This document shows, piece after piece, positions 1 through 11,690 of a stretch of 64,000 nucleotides of DNA (positions are counted from its first letter, which is position 1; every line of letters begins with the position of its first letter). The notes beneath the pieces are model-generated. The model was not told the origin of the DNA. It saw only the letters and a list, made by a program, of their open reading frames with translations, and ran no database searches. Source of the DNA: Apostichopus japonicus (lineage: Eukaryota; Echinodermata; Holothuroidea; Aspidochirotida; Stichopodidae); contig NC_092571.1 in assembly GCF_037975245.1 (NCBI RefSeq), positions 27,666,564 to 27,730,563 on the forward strand, in the 5' to 3' direction. Both the position numbers and the translations under genes were made by a program.

Positions 1-475
1 AGTTTACATGTTACTTCAACTCCCAGTACTGTACTTCATGTCATGTGACTGTATCTTTACAGCACACGGAGTCTCTGTACTTCATTCCAGAACATGTTCT
101 AACCCTGAAGGTGTGCGTCAACCTTCAATGAACATTTTCTTGGTGGCTTTTAATAATTCCAAAAGTTTTCAAAGCTACATGCAGGTTTTGAATGAATTGT
201 CCATAATTTATAACTGATACATAGCTGGTGTAAAACTATATTTTCTGGCATGGAAGCGGTTATGAATCAACCACTGCCTAATCATGCTACATGCTCTCCC
301 TCCCAACCCCCCTCCCCCCATCTTCCTCCTTCCAACCCCCACCCTCCTCCATCTCACAGTTCCTGCTATATATTTAACAGCATGACAGGACTATGTGCAT
401 TCTCTGTGGAACTTTAACATTTACTGTATAACCAGAGAATAATTTCATACTAGTGTTAACAATTTTGCATACTAT
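1..475 (+). repeat. Duplicate of the TTC36 3' region lacking the last exon
   Basis: Bases 1-369 match 13035-13396 with few differences, and 370-475 match about 15171-15286, in the same orientation. The left copy joins the two directly, so the 1.77 kb between them, containing TTC36 exon 3, is absent. No coding capacity remains. Confidence 0.85.
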
Positions 476-529
476 TTTTCAGCAAAAATTATTATTATTA
501 TTATTATTTATTATTAAATTGATGATAGG

Positions 530-2440
530 TAAAACAATCGGTATATACCCATTTAAATCGACACCTAGGCCTACCAGTTTAAATCGATGATATCTCGAAT
601 TAAATCGGTAGAAGTCAATTACCTTGGACTTATAGCAGTTTCTAGCAGCTCAACTTGATTCTACCATGGAGCTATATGTTTATAGCTCCATGATTCTGCC
701 TATTTAAATGATTTAGCTCATTTACATATTCCGAATCCCATCTTCGGTGATGATTGACATGTGAAGATGCATCACACGCAGTCACCTGACAAGGCGCGCG
801 AATAACTGAAAGTAAACACGAACACAGTGGAATGCGTGATTTAGCTTGAATACTGTAATTGTTAATCCCCTGGTATATATACAGCTGCATTATAACGTAA
901 CCGTACAGTAGGCCTCACTGCAGAACAATATCATCTTGTTTATGGTGTATAACTGCAGTAGGTAATTACATCTGTTTACGTACTGTAGGTCTATGTGTAT
1001 TTGGGTATGTATCAGTCTTACACTATGCTCCGGATGTTTGACTAGACAAGCCCAGTTTGCATTGAGATAATTGCACGCATGGGCGTCAGCAGGTTTCAGA
1101 AAGTGAGGGGGACACTATACTATCTAAGCGGAGCGCCACCATTGGTTGGCGCCTAGCGTACCAGAAAATTTTGGATACATAAGACCCCCTAGATCGCAGG
1201 AGACGGCCTTCCTGAGTCGTTTTTAGTTACATCAGAACCAGATCTGTGAGGAGAAATTTTGTCTCACAAAACTAAATTCCAACAGAAAGTACTGGTAGAA
1301 AGATGCCGTTCTGACACCAAGGGAGACGAATTACACAGCGTCCATCTCAAACGAAATATTGAAAAAGTGGCGCCGTCACCTCCGGGATGAGTGGAGTGGT
1401 ATATATAATACATGCATGCAGGTGCGAGACGTCAGTTGTTATATGCCCAGGTACTTTAATAATAATAATCAGAAAAAGGCACCGCGCGCAGAGCGTGTGT
1501 AGCGCCTAGCCGGCACTCAACAATAAAGATCTACCATATCCGGCGAATACATGTACCCCATTCGTCCGTCCAGTCCAAGGGACTGGAGGTAGTGATATGA
1601 ACATAGTAACTCATCACCATCTACCTGTATGGCTTACCTAATCCCTTGGAACCCATACAAACAACATGTGTGCAAGATTCAATACACTTTCGAATGGTCT
1701 CCCCCCCCCCCCCGAACGAATTAAATGGGCAGATTTAGGATATTGGGAGAATGGGAGATAAATGACGGTGCAAGTGATAGATAGCAGGGGCCCAGGGAGT
1801 CCAGATTTCTTGACCTTAAATAGAAAATCGCGCATATGCATGTGATTTTTTTTAATAACTGCTCTGAAAAGTGGGTGGGACAAATGATATGATATCCCCT
1901 CCACTTTTGAAAGTGGGGGGGACATGTCCCCCCCGTCCCCCACCTGTTGACGCCCATGATTGCACGTCATTTACATATCAGTTTTTCAGCCTTATAATTA
2001 CACCGAAATCTTTTTGCAAATAATTGTCTATAATTTTGGAACTATTTAATTATTCGCCCCTTGTCAGGTGACTTCACGTGATGTATGTTCACATGTCAAT
2101 CATCACCGAAATCGGGATTCGGAATATGTTGATGAGCTAAATCGATGATATGTCGTTTAAATCGGTAAAAGTCAATTTAAACTGCTAGAGACTGGTATAA
2201 GTCCAAGGAAATTGACTTCTACCGATTTAATTCGACATATCATCGATTTAAGCAGTTAGATGTCGATTTAAATTGACATATACGGTACCGATTTATTTTA
2301 CATATCAGCGATTTGAATTGGTATATGTCGATTTAAATCGGTATATGGCGATATAAACTGTCAATTTAAATCGGTAGACGTCAATTTAAGCTGTTAGAAA
2401 CTGGTATAAGTCGAAGAAAATTGGTATAATTCGATTTAAA
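530..2440. repeat. Inverted-repeat region built from AT-rich TTTAAATCG-type units
   Basis: The arm near 540-805 recurs inverted near 2050-2260: the stretches around the Ssp-like ATTCCGAATC, ATGATTGACATGTGAAG and CACCTGACAAGG are complementary. Both arms are flanked by degenerate repeats of ATTTAAATCGGTATATGTCG (about 540-620 and 2130-2450). This looks like an old fold-back or MITE-type element that later received the insertion at 1078-1958. Outer ends are unclear. Confidence 0.55.
1078..1958. mobile_element. Non-autonomous DNA transposon, 881 bp, 8-bp TSD
   Basis: Terminal inverted repeats CATGGGCGTCAGCAGG and CCTGTTGACGCCCATG (one mismatch) are flanked by the direct repeat ATTGCACG at 1070-1077 and 1959-1966. 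An 8-bp TSD is typical of hAT elements. The interior has no transposase frame and carries a GC-rich stretch (GCGGAGCGCCACC, 1120-1230) shared with copies near 3.2, 3.5 and 16.0 kb. Confidence 0.8.
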
Positions 2441-2448
2441 TCGGTATA

Positions 2449-4098
2449 CCCTGGTAGAAATACCAATAGAACCAAGTTAAAAATCAACTAGGTTCTACTA
2501 GGGCTTACTATGTTTAATTGGTTTTTAACTGTGTTTAACCAGTGGCGGCGAACCGGGGGGGCTTGGGGGGCAAATGCATGATAAGCCCCCCCCCCCAATA
2601 TTTACCAATGCTCCGAAACGTGCATCTGCCCATTTTTCAATGCATACTTGTCGATCTGTCCGATGCACACGTATACTATATAGGTGTAATAATTTTAGTA
2701 ATTGCCGGGGGACCCTCGGCCCGTCCCCTGGCTTTAGACCACATTGTCACCCCAACCGCGTCTTCACGCCCCGTGAAAAGTGGAAGCAGTGAATGTGAGT
2801 ACCGGTAAGCGTAACACAACTTCGTCTTAGGCCAATGACTTGCCTCATTTCAGCCAGTTCTCCAACATCCCCTTACTTAGTGATGGAGCGTCCATATATA
2901 CAGTCAGGGGCGGATGCCCCCCCCCCCCCTGACGGACTCAAATGGACTGCTGGCGCCCTTTTCAGCACTACTTTTTACTTATTCGCGATTATTGACTATT
3001 TTATTGCGCTCTCATATACCTATTGACATTTGTCATATTCTGTTGGTGTAATTTTCCGACAAAATGGAGACGACACCTATTTATTCACTGTTTATCTGCA
3101 AATTAGCCAGGCCCGGAAAGGGTCATTTCCTGCAATCTAGGGAGTATCTTTACTCAAAAAATTTCTGTACGCTCCGCGCCAACCTGTGGTGGCGCTCCTC
3201 TTAGATAGTGTCGAAAGCGCCTCTACAGACCATTCTTGCCCCCCCCCCTGACCAATACCCCTAGCTCCGCCACTGCCCTTACTACACTCAAAAACGTCTT
3301 TGCGAGTACACTACGAGTAATAGCTACTCTCTTAAAACATTATCGAATATACAAATTACAATGTTTTTACAGACTTTTACGTGCAATCTGAGAAATTGCA
3401 GGCTTGAGACCCATATTTTAGGGCTAGGTATTCGCAGCATAAAACACTCGGGAAGTGCCGTTTCCGGCCATCTGGGGGTTTGAAAAACCCAAAAATTTCT
3501 TGTACGCTCCGCTCCAACCGATGGTGGCGCTCCGCTTAGATGGTCTCCACACATTAGTCCCCCCAATAATTTTTCCGTTCCGCCGCGCCTGTGTGTAACT
3601 GTGTTTTACTGCGTTCCAACTGGACTATGCTGTGCACGAGCTAGGTTCAACTGTGTTTGTTCAGGCCCAACTGAATTTGAACTATGTTTGAATTGATCCA
3701 GCTGGGCTTCAACTAGGTTTCACTGGTTTTTGCACTAGCCCAACTGGGTTTGAACTATGTTGACTGGTGAACTTGCCTTGTTGGGGTTGAACTAGCTAGG
3801 TTTCATTGGTTTGGCACTGGCCCAACTGGGTTTGGGCTATGTTGGCTGGTGAACTGACCCAGCTGAGGTTTAACTAGGTTTCACTGCCTTGGACCAGTTG
3901 AGAATCCCAGTTGAACCCAGTAAAACATAATTGACCCAGTAAAACATAGTTGAAACCAGTTGGACCCAGTAAAACATAGTTGAACCAGTTGGGAATCCCA
4001 GTTCACCAATTTCAACCAAGTTCAAATTTGTGCCAATTTCCATATAGAAAATTCCTGTTGAACCCAGTTCAAAAGTTCAACTGGAATTTCCACCAGGG
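2449..4098. mobile_element. Fold-back element with CCCTGGTRGAAATWCCA ends, interrupted by a later insertion
   Basis: Left end CCCTGGTAGAAATACCA and right end complement CCCTGGTGGAAATTCCA form inverted termini, flanked on both sides by TATA (2445-2448, 4099-4102). The interior is made of degenerate AACTGGGTTTGAACTA-type units. Without the insertion at 2540-3591 the original element is about 590 bp. Confidence 0.65.
2540..3591. mobile_element. Non-autonomous DNA transposon nested in the 2449-4098 element
   Basis: Ends CAGTGGCGGCGAACCGG and CCGTTCCGCCGCGCCTG are inverted repeats. Flanks TGTTTAAC (2532-2539) and TGTGTAAC (3592-3599) agree at 7 of 8 bases, an imperfect 8-bp TSD. The interior is a patchwork holding two inverted pieces of the GGAGCGCCACC family (about 3170-3270 and 3410-3590), so it may itself be composite. 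Confidence 0.6.
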
Positions 4099-4115
4099 TA
4101 TATGTCGATTCCCCA

Positions 4116-6000
4116 CGAATGAGACTGATGGCCCGCCATAGGCTGTCACCCAAACTGTATCCTTCAACCAGGAAATACAGACTGCGAACGTCTGTGACGT
4201 CAAATGTACTTGTTAATTGTTAGCATAATTAAGTGATTACAATATGTTTTAATCAACCTAAGGCGCTACCGTCTTTTCTTTTTGTTTTCTTTAGAATTGG
4301 GGGGGGGGAGGGGGTAACAAAGGTAATTTAGCCACCTTTCTATAGATTCTTTTCCCACACCCTTTCGCAACGTTCCTATGAGTCATTAACAAACATTAAA
4401 ATAATTCAAATAAAGTTCTCACGCAACCTGGACAATCACAAGAACTTAGATGGCGAGCTTTACTGTCATTTCAAAGAAAAACCTTCGGAATATCCCCAAT
4501 CACGTTGCTCTTTCGCAAAGTATACTCGTCTAATGACGCACCAGTCATTAACAAAGAAAATCCATGCCAAATCTCGGAAGAACACAAAACCATTAGAGAG
4601 AAAATGTTTACACTGTCCTACCGCACAAATCAAACGACAAATTCTACATAATCAAGAACAGCCGGCCGGCATAATGCATGCAGTCTCACCAATATCCCCG
4701 CATCCTCACCACAGAACCAAGAACAAGGACAAACGGGAAACCCCGTCCAACCCCCACAATAACCGCCCACAAAAACAACACCCTATACCCATGCACGCAT
4801 CACACGTCCCCCAATCAAAAGCGACACCATGAAGAGCTCAATTGAAAATTCGGGACAACAGCCTGCAATATTCTACCTTTTTTGGTAGTGTTTGCATTTT
4901 TTTTTATATAAGAGAGCTTCAAAACAAGGCTCTTGTAAAGACAAGAGAACAATGGGAACAAAGCAAACAATGGACGTAGTGTGTTGCATATCTCTGGCGC
5001 AAGATTGGAACTATATGCATTCACTGCCGAAACGCTCAAAATAGTTTGGGGATATCACACGAACACATATAAGCATGCATTGTCAGATACAGTATGTTTT
5101 GATGAGAGTGGTTGGACTCCGGGGGGGGGGGGGTGGGGGTTCACATGTGAGGCTACATAGCAAGCCTCTCCCGAAGATGCAACATTTCCAGACTTATCTT
5201 CTTTTCCTACCAAAGCAATATTTAAGCACAAATGCAATGTAGGAAAGAGGAATTACTCTAAAAAAAAGTTGTTTTAGCAGATTATTAGGTAGGTTGGAAG
5301 GGGGTCCCTTACACCTACACCCCTTGATTAATGCTATCATTATGTCCAATTTATGTCTATATTAAAACCAGCCGTTTTTAGAATCCATGCCACATGTAAT
5401 TCATATGAAAATGTACACGCAAGTACGTATAAATCAGTCGATGGTGGTGGGGGAGGGGGGGATTCCGAAATTTCACCCCACCTTTGAAATCCTGCGTAAG
5501 CCACTGCCGTGTCAATAAAACTATACCGTACTTGACGGGGGTTGTGTGTTAGTCAGAGTGTAGGCCTATTCAGACAAAAGGCTGGTCAGTGTATAAACAT
5601 AATGTAAAATGCTTACTTAGCACCGGACGTTTGTTGCTATCAGAAGTTAAAGTGAATCCGTGTATAGGCTCGGATCAAGAGGGTTGGGAATGTAATTCCG
5701 CTTCCCTGCTTTCCAACCCAGCACACACATACACACACACACACACACAAGTAAAAACAGTTACTAGCACCTTCTTGGGCTTAGACGTATAATTTAAGAC
5801 CTATAGTTTATACTCTAAATATGCCCACGAAGGCACCATTTCACGTCATTTCCCAACACCCTACATTGGAGTCCCCTTCAGTGACGTCATGGCCATATCC
5901 GCATCTTTTTGAAACCATACAGGTGATTCGACCCTGTCGAGATTAATAAACTATATACCTACCATACATGACAATACTTGCATCTAGTATTGAAAAATTT
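4116..6000. other. Intergenic stretch, no gene seen
   Basis: No frame longer than about 100 codons and none with recognisable protein sequence. It holds poly-G runs (4299-4308, 5120-5131), a (CA)n of about 25 bp near 5730, and a G-rich MITE-like remnant near 5445-5515. Confidence 0.6.
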
Positions 6001-6018
6001 ATTATGTATGTATATGTG

Positions 6019-6214
6019 ATCTTCCCGCAAGCAGGAACTCGCGAAAGAAGCCATGGAGGCTTGTAGACTCGCAAGCTGACCGAAGCCAATCTCTCGGCAC
6101 ACATCCATTTAACGTCCATGTCAGGAAGTTGTTATTGAACAACACCCTTGCCAGACGACACACATTGCTGTCGGCGGGGAATCGAACCGGGCATCTCATG
6201 ACTGGGAGACGCCG
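6019..6214 (-). repeat. tRNA-derived SINE, minus orientation
   Basis: The plus strand near 6177-6190 reads GGGAATCGAACCGGGCA, the complement of a tRNA T-arm or B box. Words GCAAG.AGGAACT.G, GAAGCC and AACGTCCATG are shared in order with the SINE at 56995-57205, so both belong to one family. The tRNA-like head is cut at 6214 by the inverted-repeat sequence starting there. Confidence 0.65.
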
Positions 6215-6310
6215 GCGGCGAATTTTTTTTCCTGAACCTTTCGGGCAGTGTACGTGGAGTTTAGCCAATCAGAGCGAGGCTGTGTTGATGACGTACTACT
6301 CAGTAAAGAT
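6215..6310 (+). repeat. Inverted repeat arm, left (pair with 7655-7757)
   Basis: About 95 bases (CCTGAACCTTTCGGGCAGTG through ATGACGTACTAC) recur as the reverse complement at 7655-7757 with about 90 percent identity. The arms are 1.35 kb apart and could be the ends of a larger element. No TSD was recognised. Confidence 0.7.
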
Positions 6311-6415
6311 GGTCAGTCGGGTAAATGCGTCGCTTCAATAACATAAGGTGGAAAACGAAAGACCGCGAGTTCGAGCCCCCGTGTGGATTTTTCCCCACTT
6401 TTTCTCATGTCCAAG

Positions 6416-6783
6416 CAAGGGCGTAGGAACCGGGGGGGCTGGGGGGCGCCAGCCCCCCAGTGAAAAATGTGGAGGGGCGGAAGTATCATTCCGCCCCCCC
6501 GCTTCGCAAGTCAGAAAACCCCTTTTTCATTTCCAAATGAGAAAAAAATCTCATTTGGAGCACCAAATTGCATCTAAGGCCAGGTGAAAATGCAAAATTA
6601 TATACAAAATGGAGTGGGTGGGTTGAAGTGTGCTATATTGCACCAAATTGCATCTGAGGCCACCTGGAAATGCAAAAAAAGTCCAAAGGGGAGGGGACAC
6701 CCCCTCCCCTTAGACCCCTCCCCCAGGCCGGCCATCCGTCTTCAGCCCCCCCCCCCACTCAAAAGTACCTTCCTACGCCACTG
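6416..6783 (+). mobile_element. hAT-like MITE, G-rich family, copy 1
   Basis: 368 bp. The 8-bp direct repeat TGTCCAAG flanks it exactly (6408-6415 and 6784-6791). Ends are CAAGGGCGTAGGAA and TTCCTACGCCACTG. The interior has poly-G/poly-C runs, a short palindrome around AATGAGAAAAAAATCTCATT and two related GCACCAAATTGCATCT boxes. Same family as the copies at 11691 and 18793, in opposite orientation. Confidence 0.9.
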
Positions 6784-6799
6784 TGTCCAAGTAGTTATG

Positions 6800-9700
6800 T
6801 CTAAGTATTATATCAGGAATTGAAAATCGATATTATAAGTTATGTCATGGTTTTAGTGCATGGTCATCTTATATATGAAATTCCGAAGATAGTGTGGCGA
6901 AAATATATATAGTTTCTTTTGTTTATTTTCCTTCTAGATCTTATTAGAGAGACATCGGTCTCAGCCCCAAAATGTGGTACATCCGTTTTAGGAAAGTTTA
7001 TCCTAATTTAAAGGCAGATGACTGGCTAGAATAAAAGACAAGGGAAACAGATATTCATTCTGGAACAATTAAAAAGAGAGGATTTATTGCATAAAAAAAC
7101 AAGGGCAGTACTTGCACTCTTATTTACATTATTCGCTCATCAGTTTACAACAAATATTTGGCAGTTTTCACAATAAACCGTTCATTACTGGACCTCGTCT
7201 CTCACAAGGAGGTGCTATAGGAAAAGTTATTTGATTGCAATCGGACCTCCGTTAGGTGTCCAATTTTTATTAGTAATAGCTACCGTGGCCTCTAGTCTAG
7301 CTAGATCATAAAATTTCCTAATGCTGTAGGCCTACTGTCACTGTGTACAAATATTGCTGTGTAGATGTGTGTAAACTGTACGTAACATACTACTGTACCA
7401 GTACTACAGTACTGAGTACAGTGTCATGTCAATCTGAAGACATTGTAAATTTGCACAACAGACAGCGATCATACATCGCCGTTTTTCAACAAAGAAACCG
7501 ATGCAAACGTCACGTAAGTTGTGCACAATGATTCAGTATAATGTTATTATTGCAAGGCCTTTATACCTTAATACTTTCTGCTGTTGTACAACAATTATGT
7601 TGACTTATCGAAATGTGATTTTCCCACTTCAACATTTGGTACGCACGCCGCCATCTTAACTGTAGTACGTCATCAACACAGCCTCGCTCTGATTGGCTAA
7701 ACTCACGTACACTGCCCGAAAGGTTCAGGAAAAAGAAATTCGCACGCCGGCGTTAACCAGTAGGCTATACACTCCGCCATTATGGTTTTCATCTCATAAA
7801 TATTCATGTATCTGGAGCAACCATGCAATGATCAGATTCATCCAATCAAATGAGGTTATCGGACTTTGTAATGGTGTTATTTATATGTGGTCACGTCACT
7901 TTTAATAATTTAAAAAAAAAACGAACATGTATAGGCCTGTATACGTATATTGATATAAAAGAAAGCAACACTCTCATTTAACACAGACAGACACACTTAG
8001 TCAACTAGGAAAGAATTAGTAGGAAAAAAGATATTACAAATCCACAGGCCTTCCCAACAAAGAAGTGGTGCAGGTAGATGTTACGAATACGACTGAGTGT
8101 GTGATAGTGTCGACAGGCTTCTCGTACCGCTGAATGTGGGAGACTCTAATCGAATCGGGATCATAAAACAATCGACTTGGTAAGAAACTTGTCATTTATT
8201 AAATCATATAGTAATACAGACATCGAATACATATTTATTTGACATTTTCATGAATACTTCGCCCGTTACTGTATGTTGCGTACTGTCATATTATATTTTT
8301 AAGAACTTGTTAAGTTTTGCTGTCAAGAGGTTTCCACCTTGAGTTGCTGAAAAAAGTTTTGAAAATATAAATGAAATAGATGAAATTAAACAGATTGGAA
8401 AGTAAAATATAATTGAAATTAGGGTCAGAGCAGAAAAGGGTAAACAAAGAAAGAACAGGAAATCGTTCTTTAAGGTTACCCCAAGAAGTTGTTAACCGGG
8501 TTGGACGGGCCGGTTTAGAATATGCTACCCTAGATCGACAATAAGATCAATAGTTTGATATCAATGTTGGGGTCAACGATGAATGAGAGAAAGTTGTCCA
8601 TTTTTTTGTTCTTATTCCGACAACGTTCGACCGAGGTCTTTTCCGCTCGAGGAGCTAGCTGCCGGTGGGTTTCTAAAAGTTTCCTGGTGGATAATCCTGG
8701 GAGCATTTCAGACATTTTATTAATATCAATAGTTTATCCTGTAAACTGGAACAGTTATGGAAACATTACTTATAGCTTTTCAATTGTCATAAACTGATCA
8801 AAATCAGCTGACCCTGTTTTGTCAATAAATAACTTTGAAATACTGCTGTCATTCCAGCGACCTATGGTGTTGTAATGTCATCCAAGGGCGTTCTCTCGTT
8901 TATATGGAGTTGCAATTAGAATATGATTGGGTTAAGGTATAATTAGATTTGATAAAACAATGGATTAACATTAAGACCTGCACCGAGGACCGAGGAGCCG
9001 ATGTCGTCATATCTAAACCTTTAATTAAAGGAGCATTTCAGACTTTTAGCATATTGCTAAGATGAATATCTTGAAACGTGAATAGATATAGAAACTCTTA
9101 ATTTGTCTTTTCCCCTCTTCAACTATAAGATCATTATCAAGACTAAAATCCTGCCGTATAGTTAGCATCTATAGTGTGTCGTTTTTTCCCCGTTTAGTTT
9201 TAGTTTAGAGACCCAATGATCAGGAAGCCTTACAGGCGGTAGCATAATTGAGACCCTATACCCGTGTTAGATCGTGGATGAACACCGGCTTATTTCAAGC
9301 CTCCTACTTTCGATAAGTGTTCATAGGATAACGAGGTAGGGGTGTGAATTCGCTCCCCTCCCTGCTCCAGGGACCGCAATTTAACGTCCCCATCCCACGG
9401 ACGAGTGTGTATACCCTAGCATCTGGCCACTTTCTCAAATACTGAGGTACGCAAAGGCACCTCATTTCGACATTACTGTAGTGCAGCCATGACGAACAAA
9501 GTTGTTTCGAAACCAAGTGAAGAACAGAAACAAACCCTTTTTCCCAAGTTCACAAACCAGAAATACCAAATCCACGGAAGACTCCGCACATCACCACTGC
9601 ACTGCAGCGACTTTTGAATCTAACTCGTGTGTGTATAATATTTTCCGGCAGATTTCCAATTATACCGTCTGATTAACGTATTAACCATGGTCAATTTATG

Positions 9701-9800
9701 CGTAAAATCCTGATACATAATTTCAATATCTGATTTCTACCATATAGATCCCCAAAGTGACGACGAATGAATCAGAGCACGTATGTTTAATTGACGTCAT
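6800..9800. other. Intergenic stretch, no gene seen
   Basis: Apart from the inverted-repeat arm at 7655-7757 there is no recognisable feature. Frames are short (80 codons at most) with no protein-like sequence. The last few hundred bases may contain the promoter of the gene starting at 9824. Confidence 0.5.
7655..7757 (-). repeat. Inverted repeat arm, right (pair with 6215-6310)
   Basis: Reverse complement of the left arm, with the shared words GTAGTACGTCATCAACACAG and CTGATTGGCTAAACTC. The DNA between the arms contains a MITE and no coding frame. Confidence 0.7.
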
Positions 9801-9823
9801 TGTAAACATTACGTATTAACATA

Positions 9824-11167
9824 ATGGATGACAATACGGCTGATCACGTGGGCATATCAAGTCAGGTTTGCAAGGAACGCCAATCTACTTGGTCCAGAGA
9901 ATTTCCATCTATCAACAAAGGAACGTTTTCTATTAGTTGTGTCAGAGATACACCTTTCAATGTCGTGATAAGAGGTGTAGACTCGTCGGGGAAATTTGTG
10001 ACGGGTTATTGGATCGCATTAGCGATTCGCCGTAATTGTGCCAGCTTTCTCGTGAACGTTAATGGCAAAATCCAAAGGGTTGCCAAGGTAACTGAACAAA
10101 CGCAGACCAAAGCCATCGGGTACGAGGCAGGAAGACGCATAACTTATTGGTTAAGTTTTGATCGAGATAATAAGTTACTTAAGTTCGGTAAAGGTTACCG
10201 TATGAAAGAAACAACTCTGCTAAAGGCAGATTTCAAGAAAGTTGCTGCTACAAACGATGTTTTCAATCACATGTTTTTTAGCAGCGACAACCGCAAATGG
10301 ATTGATCAGTACGACTCGGCCAACTTTACAACCAATCTGGAAAGACGGTCTCTAGACTACGGAACAGCTGAAGTGACATTTGATTCAGAACCTGTTACCA
10401 CAAATCGTTCGCCCATTGTTCGTGACAGCGAACTCGCAAATATGTTTGATATCGAAAGAGGATGTTTTACCTTCTCGTCTGATCTTCCGTTGCCATGTCA
10501 GACACTGTACAATAATGTGAAAGCCAGTCACATGACCATTCACTCGGCGGGGTCGCCCTCCGAGAAGAACAACCTTATCGATGCGATACGTCGCAGTATC
10601 GAATCGGATGAGGGCGTCCTCCATCGAAAATTGTTGGAGAAACAAGAAAAAAGCAGAGGAGTATTCAACGAAATGTATCTGAGAGTCACCTTAGGTCAAA
10701 ACTTTGGTAATTCCCCAGGTATTCCTTACGTGTTGGAAATATGGCCAAAGGGGCACGGGAGTCCAATTCATAGCCACGGTAATGCATATGGCGTCATACG
10801 GGTGTTACATGGTGGCATAAGAGTCCATATCTACAACAACGACGCAATGGATAGAAACCAACAACCCCTGACCTCTTTTGATGCGGTTAAGGGTGATATC
10901 ACGTGGTTGTCACCCAAATGGTTCCAGACACATAGGCTATGGAACGACACGGACGACTTTTGTGCGACATTACAGTGTTATAAATACGGCGAGGAGGATG
11001 ACACCCATTGTCCATACTTTGAGTATGTATCTAAAACAAACGAAATTGGCCAGTTTATGCCCAATTCAGATTTTTCGTTCCTAGAGATGTATCAGTTGGT
11101 AATGGCCGAGTACCAAGTCAAAACCAAAGAGAATAATAAAAAGAAACATGAATGCACAGTTATGTAA
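9824..11167 (+). CDS. Cysteine dioxygenase-like cupin protein with N-terminal accessory domain and CaaX-like tail (447 aa)
   Basis: Single uninterrupted frame of 447 codons. The C-terminal third resembles cysteine dioxygenase (CDO), the cytosolic non-haem iron enzyme that oxidises cysteine to cysteine sulfinate. Seen: a GHGSPIHSHG motif giving H316 and H318, and H370 in KWFQTHRLWND; the 52-residue gap between the second and third His equals that of mammalian CDO (H86, H88, H140). R287 sits where CDO Arg60 binds the substrate carboxylate, and Y386 where Tyr157 lies. The crosslink Cys93 is Gly323 here, as in bacterial CDOs, and His155 is Gln384. Residues 1 to about 220 form a separate, probably beta-rich region (YWLSFDRDN, FGKGYRMKETT) that I cannot name; typical CDO is about 200 aa. 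The C-terminus, KKKHECTVM, is a basic stretch plus a possible farnesylation CaaX box. A TGACGTCA palindrome lies about 30 bp before the ATG. Thiol dioxygenase is inferred; the substrate is unknown. Confidence 0.85.
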   Translation: MDDNTADHVGISSQVCKERQSTWSREFPSINKGTFSISCVRDTPFNVVIRGVDSSGKFVTGYWIALAIRRNCASFLVNVNGKIQRVAKVTEQTQTKAIGYEAGRRITYWLSFDRDNKLLKFGKGYRMKETTLLKADFKKVAATNDVFNHMFFSSDNRKWIDQYDSANFTTNLERRSLDYGTAEVTFDSEPVTTNRSPIVRDSELANMFDIERGCFTFSSDLPLPCQTLYNNVKASHMTIHSAGSPSEKNNLIDAIRRSIESDEGVLHRKLLEKQEKSRGVFNEMYLRVTLGQNFGNSPGIPYVLEIWPKGHGSPIHSHGNAYGVIRVLHGGIRVHIYNNDAMDRNQQPLTSFDAVKGDITWLSPKWFQTHRLWNDTDDFCATLQCYKYGEEDDTHCPYFEYVSKTNEIGQFMPNSDFSFLEMYQLVMAEYQVKTKENNKKKHECTVM

Positions 11168-11220
11168 ACTTTACGGGAGTTGTACGGGGTGGGGGATTGG
11201 GTTAATGGGTGGGGAGAGTT

Positions 11221-11226
11221 AATAAA
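11221..11226 (+). promoter_or_regulatory. Candidate polyadenylation signal AATAAA
   Basis: AATAAA lies 54 bases after the stop codon of the dioxygenase-like gene, the first such hexamer downstream. It would give a very short 3' UTR. No transcript evidence is available. Confidence 0.4.
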
Positions 11227-11690
11227 TGGAACTATGACGTTTGCTTTCATTGTCACTTCGAAAGTGTATTTTCTACTTATGTACTACTCTCCCAATGCAC
11301 ACTGAGGATAATATGCAGTTAGAACTCAACGGTTGCTGTCCTTGCAAGTACTACCCGATAGAACGTTGAAGAGCGCCCTCGAATTTCGTGGATTGTAAAA
11401 TATCGCCGTCATGTTTTGATACGTGACTGTGCAGGTACCGCCATTGACATTCACACTAAATTCGTCACTTTCCAAGGCCGATAGAGCATAGAAAGATTAC
11501 CAACTGTCATGTCCTACCACCCTCCAGATCTTTAGACTATCAGTAGTTATTTAATCCTCTTCAACATCCAAGCATAAAAAAGAATGGTGATGACTCACAA
11601 AATGCCCAAAAAATCAACACAGTAGGGCACTTGGGGGCTATATTCCGACAATGGTTAACCTCTCACGCGGACGTGCACTACTCTAATTGT

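Noticed and set aside
6340-6385. tRNA T-arm-like GAGTTCGAGCC
   Set aside because: No matching A box or cloverleaf nearby; at most a fragment of a SINE.
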